From a virus, in the IMG/VR virus record IMGVR_UViG_3300034284_001002, positions 27,445-91,444 of that record: a stretch of DNA of 64,000 nucleotides. One strand, written 5' to 3'. Numbering within the stretch: the stretch's first letter is position 1; every line of letters starts with the position of its first letter. The notes beneath the pieces are model-generated. The model did no database searches. It saw only the letters and a program-made list of their open reading frames with translations, and was not told the origin of the DNA. The position numbers and the translations under genes were made by a program. This document shows positions 42,762 through 50,672 of this stretch, piece after piece.

Positions 42762-43250
42762 ATGGATTTCTACGTATATCAGTACATAACAGAGTCAGGC
42801 ACACCTTATTATATAGGTAAAGGGTCTGGTCGTCGCATCCATCGAGAACATAGCAAAACAACATTACCACCTCTAGAACGTAGGATTATTGTTAAAGATA
42901 ACCTTACAAACGAAGAAGCAAAACAACTGGAAAAAGAGTTAATCACAAAATACGGTCGTAAGTTAGACGGTGGTCTATTGGACAATATTAAAATTAACCA
43001 ATGGGCGTGCCATACAGGATGGACACATTCAGAAGAAACCCGTCGTAAAATCAGTGAAGGTAATCGTGGTAAAACTCGCACACCAGAACAACGTGCCAAG
43101 TTAATGAAACCGCGTCCTCCCGAAGTGATTGAAAAAATAAGACAGGCTAATATTGGTCGTCCGTACGATCCTATTAGGGCTGCAAAAATTTCTGAAACAC
43201 TAAAACGTAATAATGCTGAGCGCAGATTAAAGGAACAATTAAATGGCTGA
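42762..43250 (+). CDS. GIY-YIG homing endonuclease with NUMOD3 repeats
   Basis: I use the ATG at 42,762 (MDFYVYQYITESGTPYYIGK, 162 aa); an ATG at 42,732 lies within the tape-measure gene. The core YVYQY...GTPYYIGKGSGRR is followed by LTNEEAKQLEKELITKYGRK and then NUMOD3 units (HSEETRRKISEGNRG, TPEQRAKL, PEVIEKIRQANIG). It is a paralogue of the enzyme at 38,668. It sits exactly between the tape measure and the portal gene and overlaps the portal start by 8 bp, typical of a homing gene that has entered a late operon without harm. Confidence 0.9.
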   Translation: MDFYVYQYITESGTPYYIGKGSGRRIHREHSKTTLPPLERRIIVKDNLTNEEAKQLEKELITKYGRKLDGGLLDNIKINQWACHTGWTHSEETRRKISEGNRGKTRTPEQRAKLMKPRPPEVIEKIRQANIGRPYDPIRAAKISETLKRNNAERRLKEQLNG

Positions 43251-45078
43251 ATCAACAGTTGGTAGCGAATCTGGCCCAGGTCGCAAAAGAGGCTGGCTCA
43301 AGTATTTCAAAGTGGCCGCAGGTGACGCCAATGGCCAACTGAGTCCTATCTCTGGGCGTAATCAGGCTGGTCTGCCGGGATACGATCGCCAAAATGGCTA
43401 CACTGGCAACGCCGGAACAGGCAATGATTTTGCATTTCGTAACTATGCCAGCCGTCTGCCTGAAGTTTATTCTGGACACCCCAATCGTATTGAACGTTAT
43501 AATCAGTATGAAAACATGGATCTTGACAGTGAAGTCAATGCCTGTTTGGACATCATTGCAGAATTCAGCACACAGAACAACGAAGATAACAACACACCCT
43601 TTGATATCACATTCAAAGATACTCCCACTGATCACGAAGTAGAAATCATTAAAAAGCAGTTACAGCAATGGACCAAACTGAACAAGTTGGATCAGCGCAT
43701 GTTCAAACTGTTCCGTAACACCATCAAGTATGGCGATCAGTTGTTTGTGCGTGACCCAGAAACATTTGAAATGTACTGGGTTGACATGGTCAAAGTCAGT
43801 CGTGTGATTGTGAACGAATCAGAAGGCAAGCGTCCAGAACAGTACATTATCCGTGACATCAATCCCAACTTTCAAAATCTAAGTATTGCACAAAAAACCA
43901 CCAGCGACTACTATGTGAGTCGTTCAACAGGTAGTACAGGACAAACCAACTACTCAAGTCCCAATGGCGGATCAGGTGGTGGTGCTGGCGGCACTGTGGG
44001 CAACAGTAGATTTGCCCAGGCCATGAATGAAACCTGTATTGATGCCAAGCACGTGGTGCATTTGAGTTTGAATGAAGGCTTGGATTACTTCTGGCCATTT
44101 GGACAAAGTATCTTAGAAAACATTTTCAAAGTTTACAAACAAAAAGAACTTCTGGAAGACTCTGTGCTGATCTATCGTGTGAGCCGTGCTCCAGAACGTA
44201 GAGTGTTTAAAATTGACGTGGGCAACATGCCCAGCCACATGGCCATGGCCTTTGTGGAACGTGTTAAAAACGAAATGCACCAGCGTAGAATTCCCACTGT
44301 GAATGGTGGTGGTGCAAACTTGATGGATGCGTCTTACAATCCACTTAGCATCAACGAAGATTACTTTTTCCCACAAACAGCAGACGGACGTGGCAGCAGT
44401 GTAGACACCTTACCTGGCGGCACAGGGCTGGGCGAAATTGACGATTTAAAGTACTTTAACAACAAAATGGCCCGTGGCCTGCGTGTGCCATCAAGCTATT
44501 TGCCCACCGGTCCTGACGACTCGGACCGTGCAATGAATGACGGAAAAGTAGGCACAGCACTGATACAAGAGTACAGATTCAACCAGTATTGCGAACGTTT
44601 ACAGCGTTTAATCATGCAAAAACTTGATGATGAATTCAAGATGTTCATGAAATGGCGTGGTTTTAACATCGACAACAGCATTTTTGATATTGTACTAGGT
44701 CCACCACAGAACTTTGCCAGTTACCGTCAAGCAGAAATGGACACCAGTCGTGTGAGCACATTTGGTGCACTAGAGCAATTGCCCTACATGAGCAAGCGTT
44801 TCTTGATGGAACGTTACTTGGGATTGAGTCAAGAAGAGATTGTGGAAAACGAAAAACTCTGGCGTGAAGAACGTGATCAGCCTGAGTTAAGTACTACACA
44901 AGGACAAGACCTACGTAGCATTGGTATTACTCCAGCAGGTATGGAAGCAGATATCAACACTGGTGAAGAACTGGCTGCTATGCCACCTGCAGGCGCACCC
45001 GATGCAGGTGCCTTGCCAGGTGCACCAGCAGGTGCAGGAACAGCACCCACAGCAGTTCCACCACCGCCAACATCATAA
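43243..45078 (+). CDS. gp20: Portal vertex protein gp20
   Basis: The product is 611 aa (T4: 524). Typical gp20 segments: ENMDLDSEVNACLDIIAEFS, TIKYGDQLFVRDPETFEMYW, VHLSLNEGLDYFWPFGQSIL, VSRAPERRVFKIDVGNMPSH, and DLKYFNNKMARGLRVPSSYL. The dodecameric portal starts head assembly and is the DNA channel. The C-terminus is a Pro/Ala/Gly tail. The gene opens the head module 20-x-67-21-22-23. An insertion of Gly/Ser-rich sequence at residues 225-255 (SSPNGGSGGGAGGTVG) is a possible surface loop. Confidence 0.95.
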   Translation: MAESTVGSESGPGRKRGWLKYFKVAAGDANGQLSPISGRNQAGLPGYDRQNGYTGNAGTGNDFAFRNYASRLPEVYSGHPNRIERYNQYENMDLDSEVNACLDIIAEFSTQNNEDNNTPFDITFKDTPTDHEVEIIKKQLQQWTKLNKLDQRMFKLFRNTIKYGDQLFVRDPETFEMYWVDMVKVSRVIVNESEGKRPEQYIIRDINPNFQNLSIAQKTTSDYYVSRSTGSTGQTNYSSPNGGSGGGAGGTVGNSRFAQAMNETCIDAKHVVHLSLNEGLDYFWPFGQSILENIFKVYKQKELLEDSVLIYRVSRAPERRVFKIDVGNMPSHMAMAFVERVKNEMHQRRIPTVNGGGANLMDASYNPLSINEDYFFPQTADGRGSSVDTLPGGTGLGEIDDLKYFNNKMARGLRVPSSYLPTGPDDSDRAMNDGKVGTALIQEYRFNQYCERLQRLIMQKLDDEFKMFMKWRGFNIDNSIFDIVLGPPQNFASYRQAEMDTSRVSTFGALEQLPYMSKRFLMERYLGLSQEEIVENEKLWREERDQPELSTTQGQDLRSIGITPAGMEADINTGEELAAMPPAGAPDAGALPGAPAGAGTAPTAVPPPPTS

Positions 45079-45081
45079 ATA
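45075..45081 (+). promoter_or_regulatory. Late box 5 nt before small ORF ATG
   Basis: ATAAATA (overlapping the gp20 stop TAA), then CCTGT, then ATG at 45,087. No Shine-Dalgarno. Confidence 0.5.
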
Positions 45082-45086
45082 CCTGT

Positions 45087-45308
45087 ATGATACTAAACGA
45101 ACTTTACCAACGTGAACCTGAAGGCTACCAAGATGTTGCTCAAGACAACAGTCAGCCTCAAAAGAATCAACTGCGTAAAACTCGTTTGACACTACGACAA
45201 TTGAGCAAGCTACGTCAGATGAACGATGTACGAACTTATGAATACAAAGAGAAACTCAAAGATATTCGCAAGCAGTATGCTCCCCCGGCCGCCCCTCCTG
45301 GCCTTTGA
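45087..45308 (+). CDS. Small basic protein between gp20 and gp67
   Basis: The product is 73 aa: a Lys/Arg/Gln-rich helix (RLTLRQLSKLRQMNDVRTYE, then YKEKLKDIRKQYA) ending in a Pro-rich PPAAPPGL. A short basic gene lies at this place in T4-like marine phages as I recall. It may help head assembly by binding acidic scaffold proteins or DNA. The function is unknown. The ATAAATA box with 5-nt spacing suggests it starts its own transcript. Confidence 0.7.
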   Translation: MILNELYQREPEGYQDVAQDNSQPQKNQLRKTRLTLRQLSKLRQMNDVRTYEYKEKLKDIRKQYAPPAAPPGL

Positions 45309-45346
45309 CCCTGTCATAAATTAGTCAAAACTACCAGTTTTGGCGT

Positions 45347-45353
45347 CTAAATA
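45347..45353 (+). promoter_or_regulatory. Late promoter box upstream of gp67
   Basis: CTAAATA, about 64 nt before the gp67 ATG, which has a strong TTTTGGAGGAAAC ribosome site. A 7-bp hairpin CAAAACT-ACC-AGTTTTG (45,326-45,342) lies just upstream but has no T run. Confidence 0.6.
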
Positions 45354-45416
45354 TGCTCAGTTTACTGCTTTTGTGTAAGTAGTAAACATGAGCCATAACC
45401 TTTTGGAGGAAACAAT

Positions 45417-46193
45417 ATGACATCAAAATTTGAACAGTTAATTGAATTCGTAATTAACGATGAAGAAGCAAAAGCTAAAGAACTTTTTCATGATATCGTT
45501 GTTGAGAAATCACGCGAAATCTACGAAAGTCTAATGGAAGAAGAAGAACTAGCCACTGAAGAAGTTGACGAAGGCATGGATCCAATGGAAATGAACGACG
45601 GCGACGGCGACGCTGCCGACAGTTTGATCCGTTCCGTAGAAACTGAAGAAAAAGGCATGAACGAAGAAGACGACATGGATGCTGAGTTTGACGACGAAGC
45701 AGAAAAAGACGGCGATGATCTGACAAAGGACATGGAAGGTGACCACGATGCAGGTGAAGGCGATATTGAAGATCGCGTGGTTGACCTAGAAGACAAGCTG
45801 GACGAACTAATGGCTGAATTTGAAGCCATGATGGGCGGCGAAGGTGGCGAAGAAGAACAAGAATTTGACATGGATGCTGGCGGCGACGCTATTGAAATGG
45901 ATGACACATCTGAAATTATGCCAGAAATGGGCATGATGGAAGCTGTAAGTTTGTCCAAAGTAGCTCCTGCTAAAATGGGCGACGACGGTGCCAACACCAA
46001 AAGTGTAGTGCCACAGAACTCAGGTGCCAAAGGTATGCAAGGTTCCCCAGTTAAGATGACTGGTGACACTGCACAAGGTCGTCCTGCTCCATCTGTAAAA
46101 GATATGGGCATGACAACCAGTCCCAAGCAAGGTGCCGCACCCAAGCCAGTGACAACACAGGCTGCAGGCGTAAACACTAAATCTCCAGTATAA
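45417..46193 (+). CDS. gp67: Acidic prohead core protein, gp67-like
   Basis: The product is 258 aa. The N-terminal helix (FEQLIEFVINDEEAKAKELF, then VEKSREIYESLMEEEE) resembles the start of T4 gp67, and the next 120 residues are strongly acidic (Asp/Glu-rich with Met and Gly), as in that protein (80 aa in T4). A polar, Pro/Lys-rich C-terminal half is extra. gp67 belongs to the scaffold removed by the prohead protease. It sits directly before gp21, as in T4. Strong Shine-Dalgarno. Confidence 0.78.
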   Translation: MTSKFEQLIEFVINDEEAKAKELFHDIVVEKSREIYESLMEEEELATEEVDEGMDPMEMNDGDGDAADSLIRSVETEEKGMNEEDDMDAEFDDEAEKDGDDLTKDMEGDHDAGEGDIEDRVVDLEDKLDELMAEFEAMMGGEGGEEEQEFDMDAGGDAIEMDDTSEIMPEMGMMEAVSLSKVAPAKMGDDGANTKSVVPQNSGAKGMQGSPVKMTGDTAQGRPAPSVKDMGMTTSPKQGAAPKPVTTQAAGVNTKSPV

Positions 46194-46199
46194 GAGATT

Positions 46200-46847
46200 A
46201 TGGCTCGTTACCTACAAGAACACTTGACATTCTCACAAGCGCAGGTCGAACTGCTGAGTGAGGATGCTCAGGATGGTTCTGGTAAAACCCTTTACATGCA
46301 AGGAATTTGCATTGAAGGTGATAAACGCAATGCTAATGAAAGAATATACCCTGCTCACGAAATTCGTAAAGCAGTTGGCACTATTAATGAACAACTTAAA
46401 AGTGGCAATTCGGTATTGGGAGAAGTAGATCATCCAGATGATCTTAAAATTAACCTAGACCGTGTGAGTCACATGATTGATAAAATGTGGTGCGACGGTG
46501 CAATAGGTTATGGAAAATTGAAGATATTACCAACGCCAATGGGTCAACTGGTTAAAACCATGTTGGACAGCGGTGTTAGATTAGGTGTTTCAAGTCGTGG
46601 GTCAGGAAACGTCGACGACAGAACAGGACATGTCAGTGATTTTGAAATCGTCACTGTAGATGTAGTTGCACAACCCAGTGCTCCAAATGCATATCCCACA
46701 GCAATCTATGAAGGCCTCATGAACATGAAGTACGGTCATAGATTATTGGAAGTGGCACGCGAAGCCGGCGCGGACAACAAGGTACAAAGATATTTGAAAA
46801 GTGAAGTAGTAAAACTGATCAAAGATCTTAAAATTAGGGAGGAATAA
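46200..46847 (+). CDS. gp21: Prohead core protease gp21
   Basis: The product is 215 aa (T4: 212). Signature residues: GEVDHPDD with the catalytic His, GVSSRGSG with Ser, and TVDVVAQPSAPNAY with the conserved Asp. This U9/S78-like protease cleaves scaffold and head proteins during maturation, cutting after I/L-x-E. The start lies 7 nt after gp67 and the gene ends 3 nt before the gp22 ATG. Confidence 0.95.
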   Translation: MARYLQEHLTFSQAQVELLSEDAQDGSGKTLYMQGICIEGDKRNANERIYPAHEIRKAVGTINEQLKSGNSVLGEVDHPDDLKINLDRVSHMIDKMWCDGAIGYGKLKILPTPMGQLVKTMLDSGVRLGVSSRGSGNVDDRTGHVSDFEIVTVDVVAQPSAPNAYPTAIYEGLMNMKYGHRLLEVAREAGADNKVQRYLKSEVVKLIKDLKIREE

Positions 46848-46849
46848 GC

Positions 46850-47950
46850 ATGTTAGATGCTATTAAACCGTTACTAGATAGCGACTTGATCACCGAGGAA
46901 ACTCGCCAGGAGATCAACGAAGCTTGGGAAGCCAAGCTGGTTGAAGCTCGTGAACAGGCTCGTGCAGAACTCCGCGAAGAGTTTGCACAACGTTATGAAC
47001 ATGACAAAACAGTGATGGTGGAAGCCCTAGATCGTATGGTAACAGAAGGTCTCACTACGCAAATTCAAGCCGTTGCTGCCGAAAAAGCACAATTGGTAGA
47101 AGATCGCGTTAAGTTCCAAGGCAAGATGAATGAAAGTGCTACAAAGTTCAACAACTTTATGGTTACTAAACTTGCTGAAGAAATTAGCGAACTGCGTAAA
47201 GATCGTAAGCAGCACAATGAAGGACTCCAGAAATTGGAAGGCTTTATTGTTCATGCATTGGCTCGCGAAATTCAAGAATTCGCAACTGACAAACGTGATG
47301 TTGTAGAAACAAAAGTTCGTCTAGTACGTGAAGCACGTGGCCAATTGGAAGCATTGAAAGCACGTTTCGTAACAGAATCTGCACAGAAAATGAGCCAATC
47401 TGTTAGCCGTCATCTAAAGGCTGAACTCAGTCAATTACAAGAAGACATTAAAGTTGCTCGCGAGAACAATTTTGGTCGTCGTATCTTTGAAGCATATGCA
47501 AGTGAATTTGGTGCTACTCATCTCAATGAGAAGGCAGAAGTACGTAAATTACACGATACCATTGCAAACAAAGATGCAAAATTGGCAGAAGCCATCAAAC
47601 TTATTAGGAATGCAAAAGTTCTTAATGAGTCAAAAGAGCGTGAAATACGAATGATCAAAGAGTCTAATGAGCGTGAAAGCACATTGGCCGATTTGCTGGC
47701 TCCTCTTAACAAAGAGAAGCAAGATGTCATGCGTAATTTACTCGAAAGCGTCCAAACTCCACGTTTGAAAAACGCATTTGAAAAGTATCTACCGGCTGTT
47801 CTAACCGACCGCTCTGTAAAAGCCTCTAAAGTGATTACAGAATCCGTGTCAGCAGTCACCGGCGATAAATCTGCCCGTAGCCAAATTGAAGACGACAGTG
47901 CTGAATCTAGCAATGTTATCGACATCAAGCGTTTGGCAGGGTTAAATTAA
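46850..47950 (+). CDS. gp22: Scaffold prohead core protein gp22
   Basis: The product is 366 aa (T4: 269). It is nearly all helical coiled coil with charged heptads (REQARAELREEFAQRYEHDK, EISELRKDRKQHNEGLQKLE). The end carries SAESSNVIDIKRLAGLN, a conserved-looking short tail. In T4 this is the main scaffold inside the prohead, later cleaved to small peptides. GGAGGAATAAGC precedes the ATG. Its place between gp21 and gp23 is that of T4. Confidence 0.92.
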   Translation: MLDAIKPLLDSDLITEETRQEINEAWEAKLVEAREQARAELREEFAQRYEHDKTVMVEALDRMVTEGLTTQIQAVAAEKAQLVEDRVKFQGKMNESATKFNNFMVTKLAEEISELRKDRKQHNEGLQKLEGFIVHALAREIQEFATDKRDVVETKVRLVREARGQLEALKARFVTESAQKMSQSVSRHLKAELSQLQEDIKVARENNFGRRIFEAYASEFGATHLNEKAEVRKLHDTIANKDAKLAEAIKLIRNAKVLNESKEREIRMIKESNERESTLADLLAPLNKEKQDVMRNLLESVQTPRLKNAFEKYLPAVLTDRSVKASKVITESVSAVTGDKSARSQIEDDSAESSNVIDIKRLAGLN

Positions 47951-47968
47951 TTTAAAAGGAGACATTAA

Positions 47969-49165
47969 ATGTCACAACAATTATTAGAAGGTCGCTGGGA
48001 CGAGACCAAGGAAGCATTGCTCGAAGGTCTAAACGGTTCTAAGCGCACTAGTATGAACGTTATTCTTGAGAATACACGTAAGTACTTGAAAGAAAACGCA
48101 AGTGCTGGTTCCACAGCATCTGGCAACATCGCTACATTAAACCGTGTGATTCTACCAGTTATCCGTCGTGTAATGCCAACAGTTATTGCTAACGAGTTGG
48201 TAGGCGTTCAGCCAATGACAGGTCCAGTTGGTCAGATCCACACTCTACGTGTGCGTTACGCTGGTAACTTGACTGACAACTCAGCAGCCGCTACTAGTGT
48301 TACAGCTGGTCAAGAAGCATTGAGTCCATTCACTATTGCCACTGCATACTCTACAGTTGGCAAAGATACAACATCAACATCAACTTACACAGGCGCTAAC
48401 ACAGCAACGCTTGAAGGTAACGGCGGTAAGCAAATTTCCGTTCAAATCTTGAAGCAAGCAGTTGAAGCCAAGACACGTAAGTTGCAAGCACGTTGGACAT
48501 TTGAATCTGCACAAGACGCACAAGCCATGCACGGTATTGACGTTGAAGCAGAAATCATGGCAGCTCTTGCACAAGAGATCACTGCTGAGATTGACCAAGA
48601 GATTCTCTTGAGTTTGAGCACATTGGCTGCTGTTGAGTACACATACAACCAAGCTACCGTTTCCGGTACTGCTACGTTTGTGGGTGACGAACACGCTGCT
48701 TTGGCAGTGTTGATCAACCGTACAGCTAACTTGATCGCCCAACGTACACGTCGTGGCGCAGGTAACTGGGCTGTTGTTTCGCCAGCCGCATTGACAGTGT
48801 TGCAAAGTGCAACTACTTCAGCGTTTGCTCGCACAACAGAAGGCACATTCGAAGCACCTACAAACACCAAGTTTGTTGGTACATTGAACGGTGCTATGCG
48901 TGTATTTGTTAACTCCTATGCTAGCGACACTGCTAACGTATTGGTTGGCTACAAAGGTACTAGTGAGGCAGATGCTGCCGCATTCTATTGCCCTTATATT
49001 CCGTTAATGAGTAGTGGTGTGGTTCTTGACCCATCAACATTCGAACCAGTCGTGTCATTTATGACTCGTTATGGCTTCGTAGAGTTGACAAACACTGCAA
49101 GTTCTTTCGGTAACGCCGCTGACTATGTTGGCGAGATTGCTGTTCAAAACTTGTCTTTCTCTTAA
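47969..49165 (+). CDS. gp23: Major capsid protein gp23
   Basis: The product is 398 aa, short against T4 (521). Recognisable parts: NVILENTRKYLKENA near the N-terminus, VILPVIRRVMPTVIANELVG, VQPMTGPVGQIHTLRVRYAG, and AEIMAALAQEITAEIDQEIL, all gp23 features of the HK97 fold. The segment corresponding to the T4 insertion domain is reduced to a small Thr/Ser/Gly-rich loop. A site such as V-I-L-E/N near residue 26-30 could serve gp21 cleavage, but it is one of several candidates. AAAAGGAGAC gives a strong ribosome site, and a bidirectional terminator follows. Confidence 0.95.
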   Translation: MSQQLLEGRWDETKEALLEGLNGSKRTSMNVILENTRKYLKENASAGSTASGNIATLNRVILPVIRRVMPTVIANELVGVQPMTGPVGQIHTLRVRYAGNLTDNSAAATSVTAGQEALSPFTIATAYSTVGKDTTSTSTYTGANTATLEGNGGKQISVQILKQAVEAKTRKLQARWTFESAQDAQAMHGIDVEAEIMAALAQEITAEIDQEILLSLSTLAAVEYTYNQATVSGTATFVGDEHAALAVLINRTANLIAQRTRRGAGNWAVVSPAALTVLQSATTSAFARTTEGTFEAPTNTKFVGTLNGAMRVFVNSYASDTANVLVGYKGTSEADAAAFYCPYIPLMSSGVVLDPSTFEPVVSFMTRYGFVELTNTASSFGNAADYVGEIAVQNLSFS

Positions 49166-49193
49166 TCAGAGAATCCACCCAGGGATGGGAAGG

Positions 49194-49221
49194 AAAAAAG
49201 CACTCTTCGGAGTGCTTTTTT
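49194..49221 (+). terminator. Strong bidirectional terminator after gp23
   Basis: AAAAAAGCACTC-TTCG-GAGTGCTTTTTT: a 12-bp stem with UUCG loop, flanked by A and T runs on both sides, so it can stop gp23 transcription and also the convergent minus-strand glycosyltransferase transcript. Confidence 0.9.
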
Positions 49222-49227
49222 ATTGGG

Positions 49228-49235
49228 TATAAATA
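49228..49235 (+). promoter_or_regulatory. Perfect T4 late promoter TATAAATA
   Basis: The exact T4 consensus, directly after the terminator, with TTGGT and then ATG (49,241). Spacing matches transcription start at the ATG. Confidence 0.65.
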
Positions 49236-49239
49236 TTGG

Positions 49240-49376
49240 TATGATCAACCAAATAAAATATTCAGGCCTATTTCCTGAGAAGCATGCAAGTCCAGTAGGA
49301 ACAACCTTGGGATTACCACAACCCAGGCCTGCGTCTCCTGTTGTGCCTGTGCAAATGCAACCTGTTAAATCTTAAA
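49240..49376. other. Placeholder-free note: no further gene in short gaps
   Basis: Besides the stretches at 36,208-36,614 and 57,332-57,534, no gap between genes exceeds about 150 nt. I saw no tRNA, CRISPR array, integrase, attachment site or insertion sequence in the window. This entry has no real coordinates of its own and is only a statement of absence. Confidence 0.3.
49241..49375 (+). CDS. Short Pro-rich ORF (44 aa)
   Basis: The frame starts MINQIKYSGLFPEKHASPVG and ends PVVPVQMQPVKS. It has no recognisable domain and is Pro/Gln/Val-rich. The only support is the perfect late box exactly 5 nt before the ATG and its own terminator-to-promoter gap. It overlaps the 3' end of the convergent glycosyltransferase gene by 11 bp. 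It may be a small late peptide or chance. Confidence 0.45.
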   Translation: MINQIKYSGLFPEKHASPVGTTLGLPQPRPASPVVPVQMQPVKS

Positions 49377-50525
49377 CAATTTCAAGTGTAACTTGATTCG
49401 TTCAACCACCGTGGCCCAGTCACCCATTTGAGGTTGACGGAACAATCTTGCAGTGGCATACCAAGGCGTGTCGTCTCTGTTCAGCAACCAGCGCCAGCAA
49501 GGTGCATAGTTGTTTAACATGATCCAAGTGGGTTTGCCCAATGCGGCAGCAAGATGTGCAGTGGCAGTGTCCACACTCACCACCACATCAAGGTTTGCAA
49601 CCAATGCGGCAGTGTCAGCAAACGAGTTCACACCACCTGGAAAACAGCGTACTCCTGCTGAAACTAGTTCTTTTTCTTCCTCAGCAGTGCAGTCAGTTTG
49701 TAAATTATACCATTCGTAATCTACATGTGATCGAATCAAGCCCAGCATGGTCTCAAACGGCATGGCCTTGTGTTGATTGATCCAACTGTCGCGTCGGCCT
49801 GACCAGGCAAAGCCCACTCGTAGCCGATTTTTTACTCCCAGGTTCCTGCGCCAGTCCGCAACCAATGCAGGATCAGGATTTAAGTATTGAATCACAGTGG
49901 GCAAGTTGTCAACACGAACGTTTAACTTGCCGGGCAGGCTCATTATGGGAAGCCAGTAATCAAACGCATCACCCGGATTTTCGGCATAACCAATTACTCG
50001 CACTCCGCGGCCAATTTCACTGGATTGTATCAACGGAATTAATCCGTTGGTCACTTGCACTGTGACTGTGCCACCAATGTTTTTTAAGTTCTGTATGAAC
50101 CGCACAAACTGAATAATATCGCCGTGGCCTTGTTCGCCACGAATAAAAATTGTTTTACCTGTTAAATCTTCACCGTTCCACACAGGCCACGGATAGTTGG
50201 GAATGGTACCTTTCAAATGTTCAAAATTGTGTCGTGCTTCATATGCAGGCCATCCACGCACATAGTCTCCACCCAGCAAGTAGGCCACTGACAAATTAAA
50301 ATGGTGTGTGACATTGGCCGGATCCAACTGTATGGCACGTTGTAAAAACGGAACAGCGCCCACAGGATCGCCTATCTCTCTCAGCACATTGCCGTAGTTG
50401 TTGAACGCACCCGATGAGCCTCTGTCCGTGGCCATCGCTACAGCGTACTGTTGCAGGGCCTGTTCTGGTAGGTGTTGTTCTCTGTAGGTATTGCCCTGAG
50501 CAATAAGTTGTTCTGTGGTTTGCAT
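49365..50525 (-). CDS. TPR domain glycosyltransferase-like protein
   Basis: The product is 386 aa. Residues 1-100 are TPR-type helix pairs (LPEQALQQYAVAMATD, AFNNYGNVLREIGDPVGAVP, NLSVAYLLGGDYVRGWPAYE). The remainder resembles a GT-B glycosyltransferase of the GT9/GT41-like kind: IFIRGEQGHGDIIQFVRFIQ, NRLRVGFAWSGRRDSWINQH, and the C-terminal VVVSVDTATAHLAAALGKPT with GKPTW, where the donor nucleotide-sugar binds. It may glycosylate a virion protein, LPS or host protein. It is the only minus-strand gene between capsid and fibre genes. GTAAATA (50,531-50,537) ends 5 nt before its ATG; no ribosome site. Confidence 0.85.
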   Translation of the reverse strand: MQTTEQLIAQGNTYREQHLPEQALQQYAVAMATDRGSSGAFNNYGNVLREIGDPVGAVPFLQRAIQLDPANVTHHFNLSVAYLLGGDYVRGWPAYEARHNFEHLKGTIPNYPWPVWNGEDLTGKTIFIRGEQGHGDIIQFVRFIQNLKNIGGTVTVQVTNGLIPLIQSSEIGRGVRVIGYAENPGDAFDYWLPIMSLPGKLNVRVDNLPTVIQYLNPDPALVADWRRNLGVKNRLRVGFAWSGRRDSWINQHKAMPFETMLGLIRSHVDYEWYNLQTDCTAEEEKELVSAGVRCFPGGVNSFADTAALVANLDVVVSVDTATAHLAAALGKPTWIMLNNYAPCWRWLLNRDDTPWYATARLFRQPQMGDWATVVERIKLHLKLFKI

Positions 50526-50530
50526 GGCAA

Positions 50531-50537
50531 TATTTAC
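50531..50537 (-). promoter_or_regulatory. Late box 5 nt before the TPR-glycosyltransferase ATG
   Basis: On the minus strand GTAAATA, then TTGCC, then ATG at 50,525. Confidence 0.5.
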
Positions 50538-50572
50538 ATGTTATTTTGACACTGCAAAAATATCAATCACTC

Positions 50573-50579
50573 ATAAATA
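50573..50579 (+). promoter_or_regulatory. Late promoter box with structured leader
   Basis: ATAAATA lies about 94 nt before the 269-aa gene. The leader contains AACGC/GCGTT (around 50,585-50,603) and GTGG/CCAC hairpins (around 50,630-50,645), then a TTTAAGGAGAAAAC ribosome site. This is the normal late-promoter layout, unlike the close boxes. Confidence 0.6.
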
Positions 50580-50672
50580 CTTGTCAACGCAATACGGCGT
50601 TTTATGCGGAAGACTAAACCCTACCGCGTAGTGGCTAGAACCCACATCGGACTTCTTTAAGGAGAAAACAAA

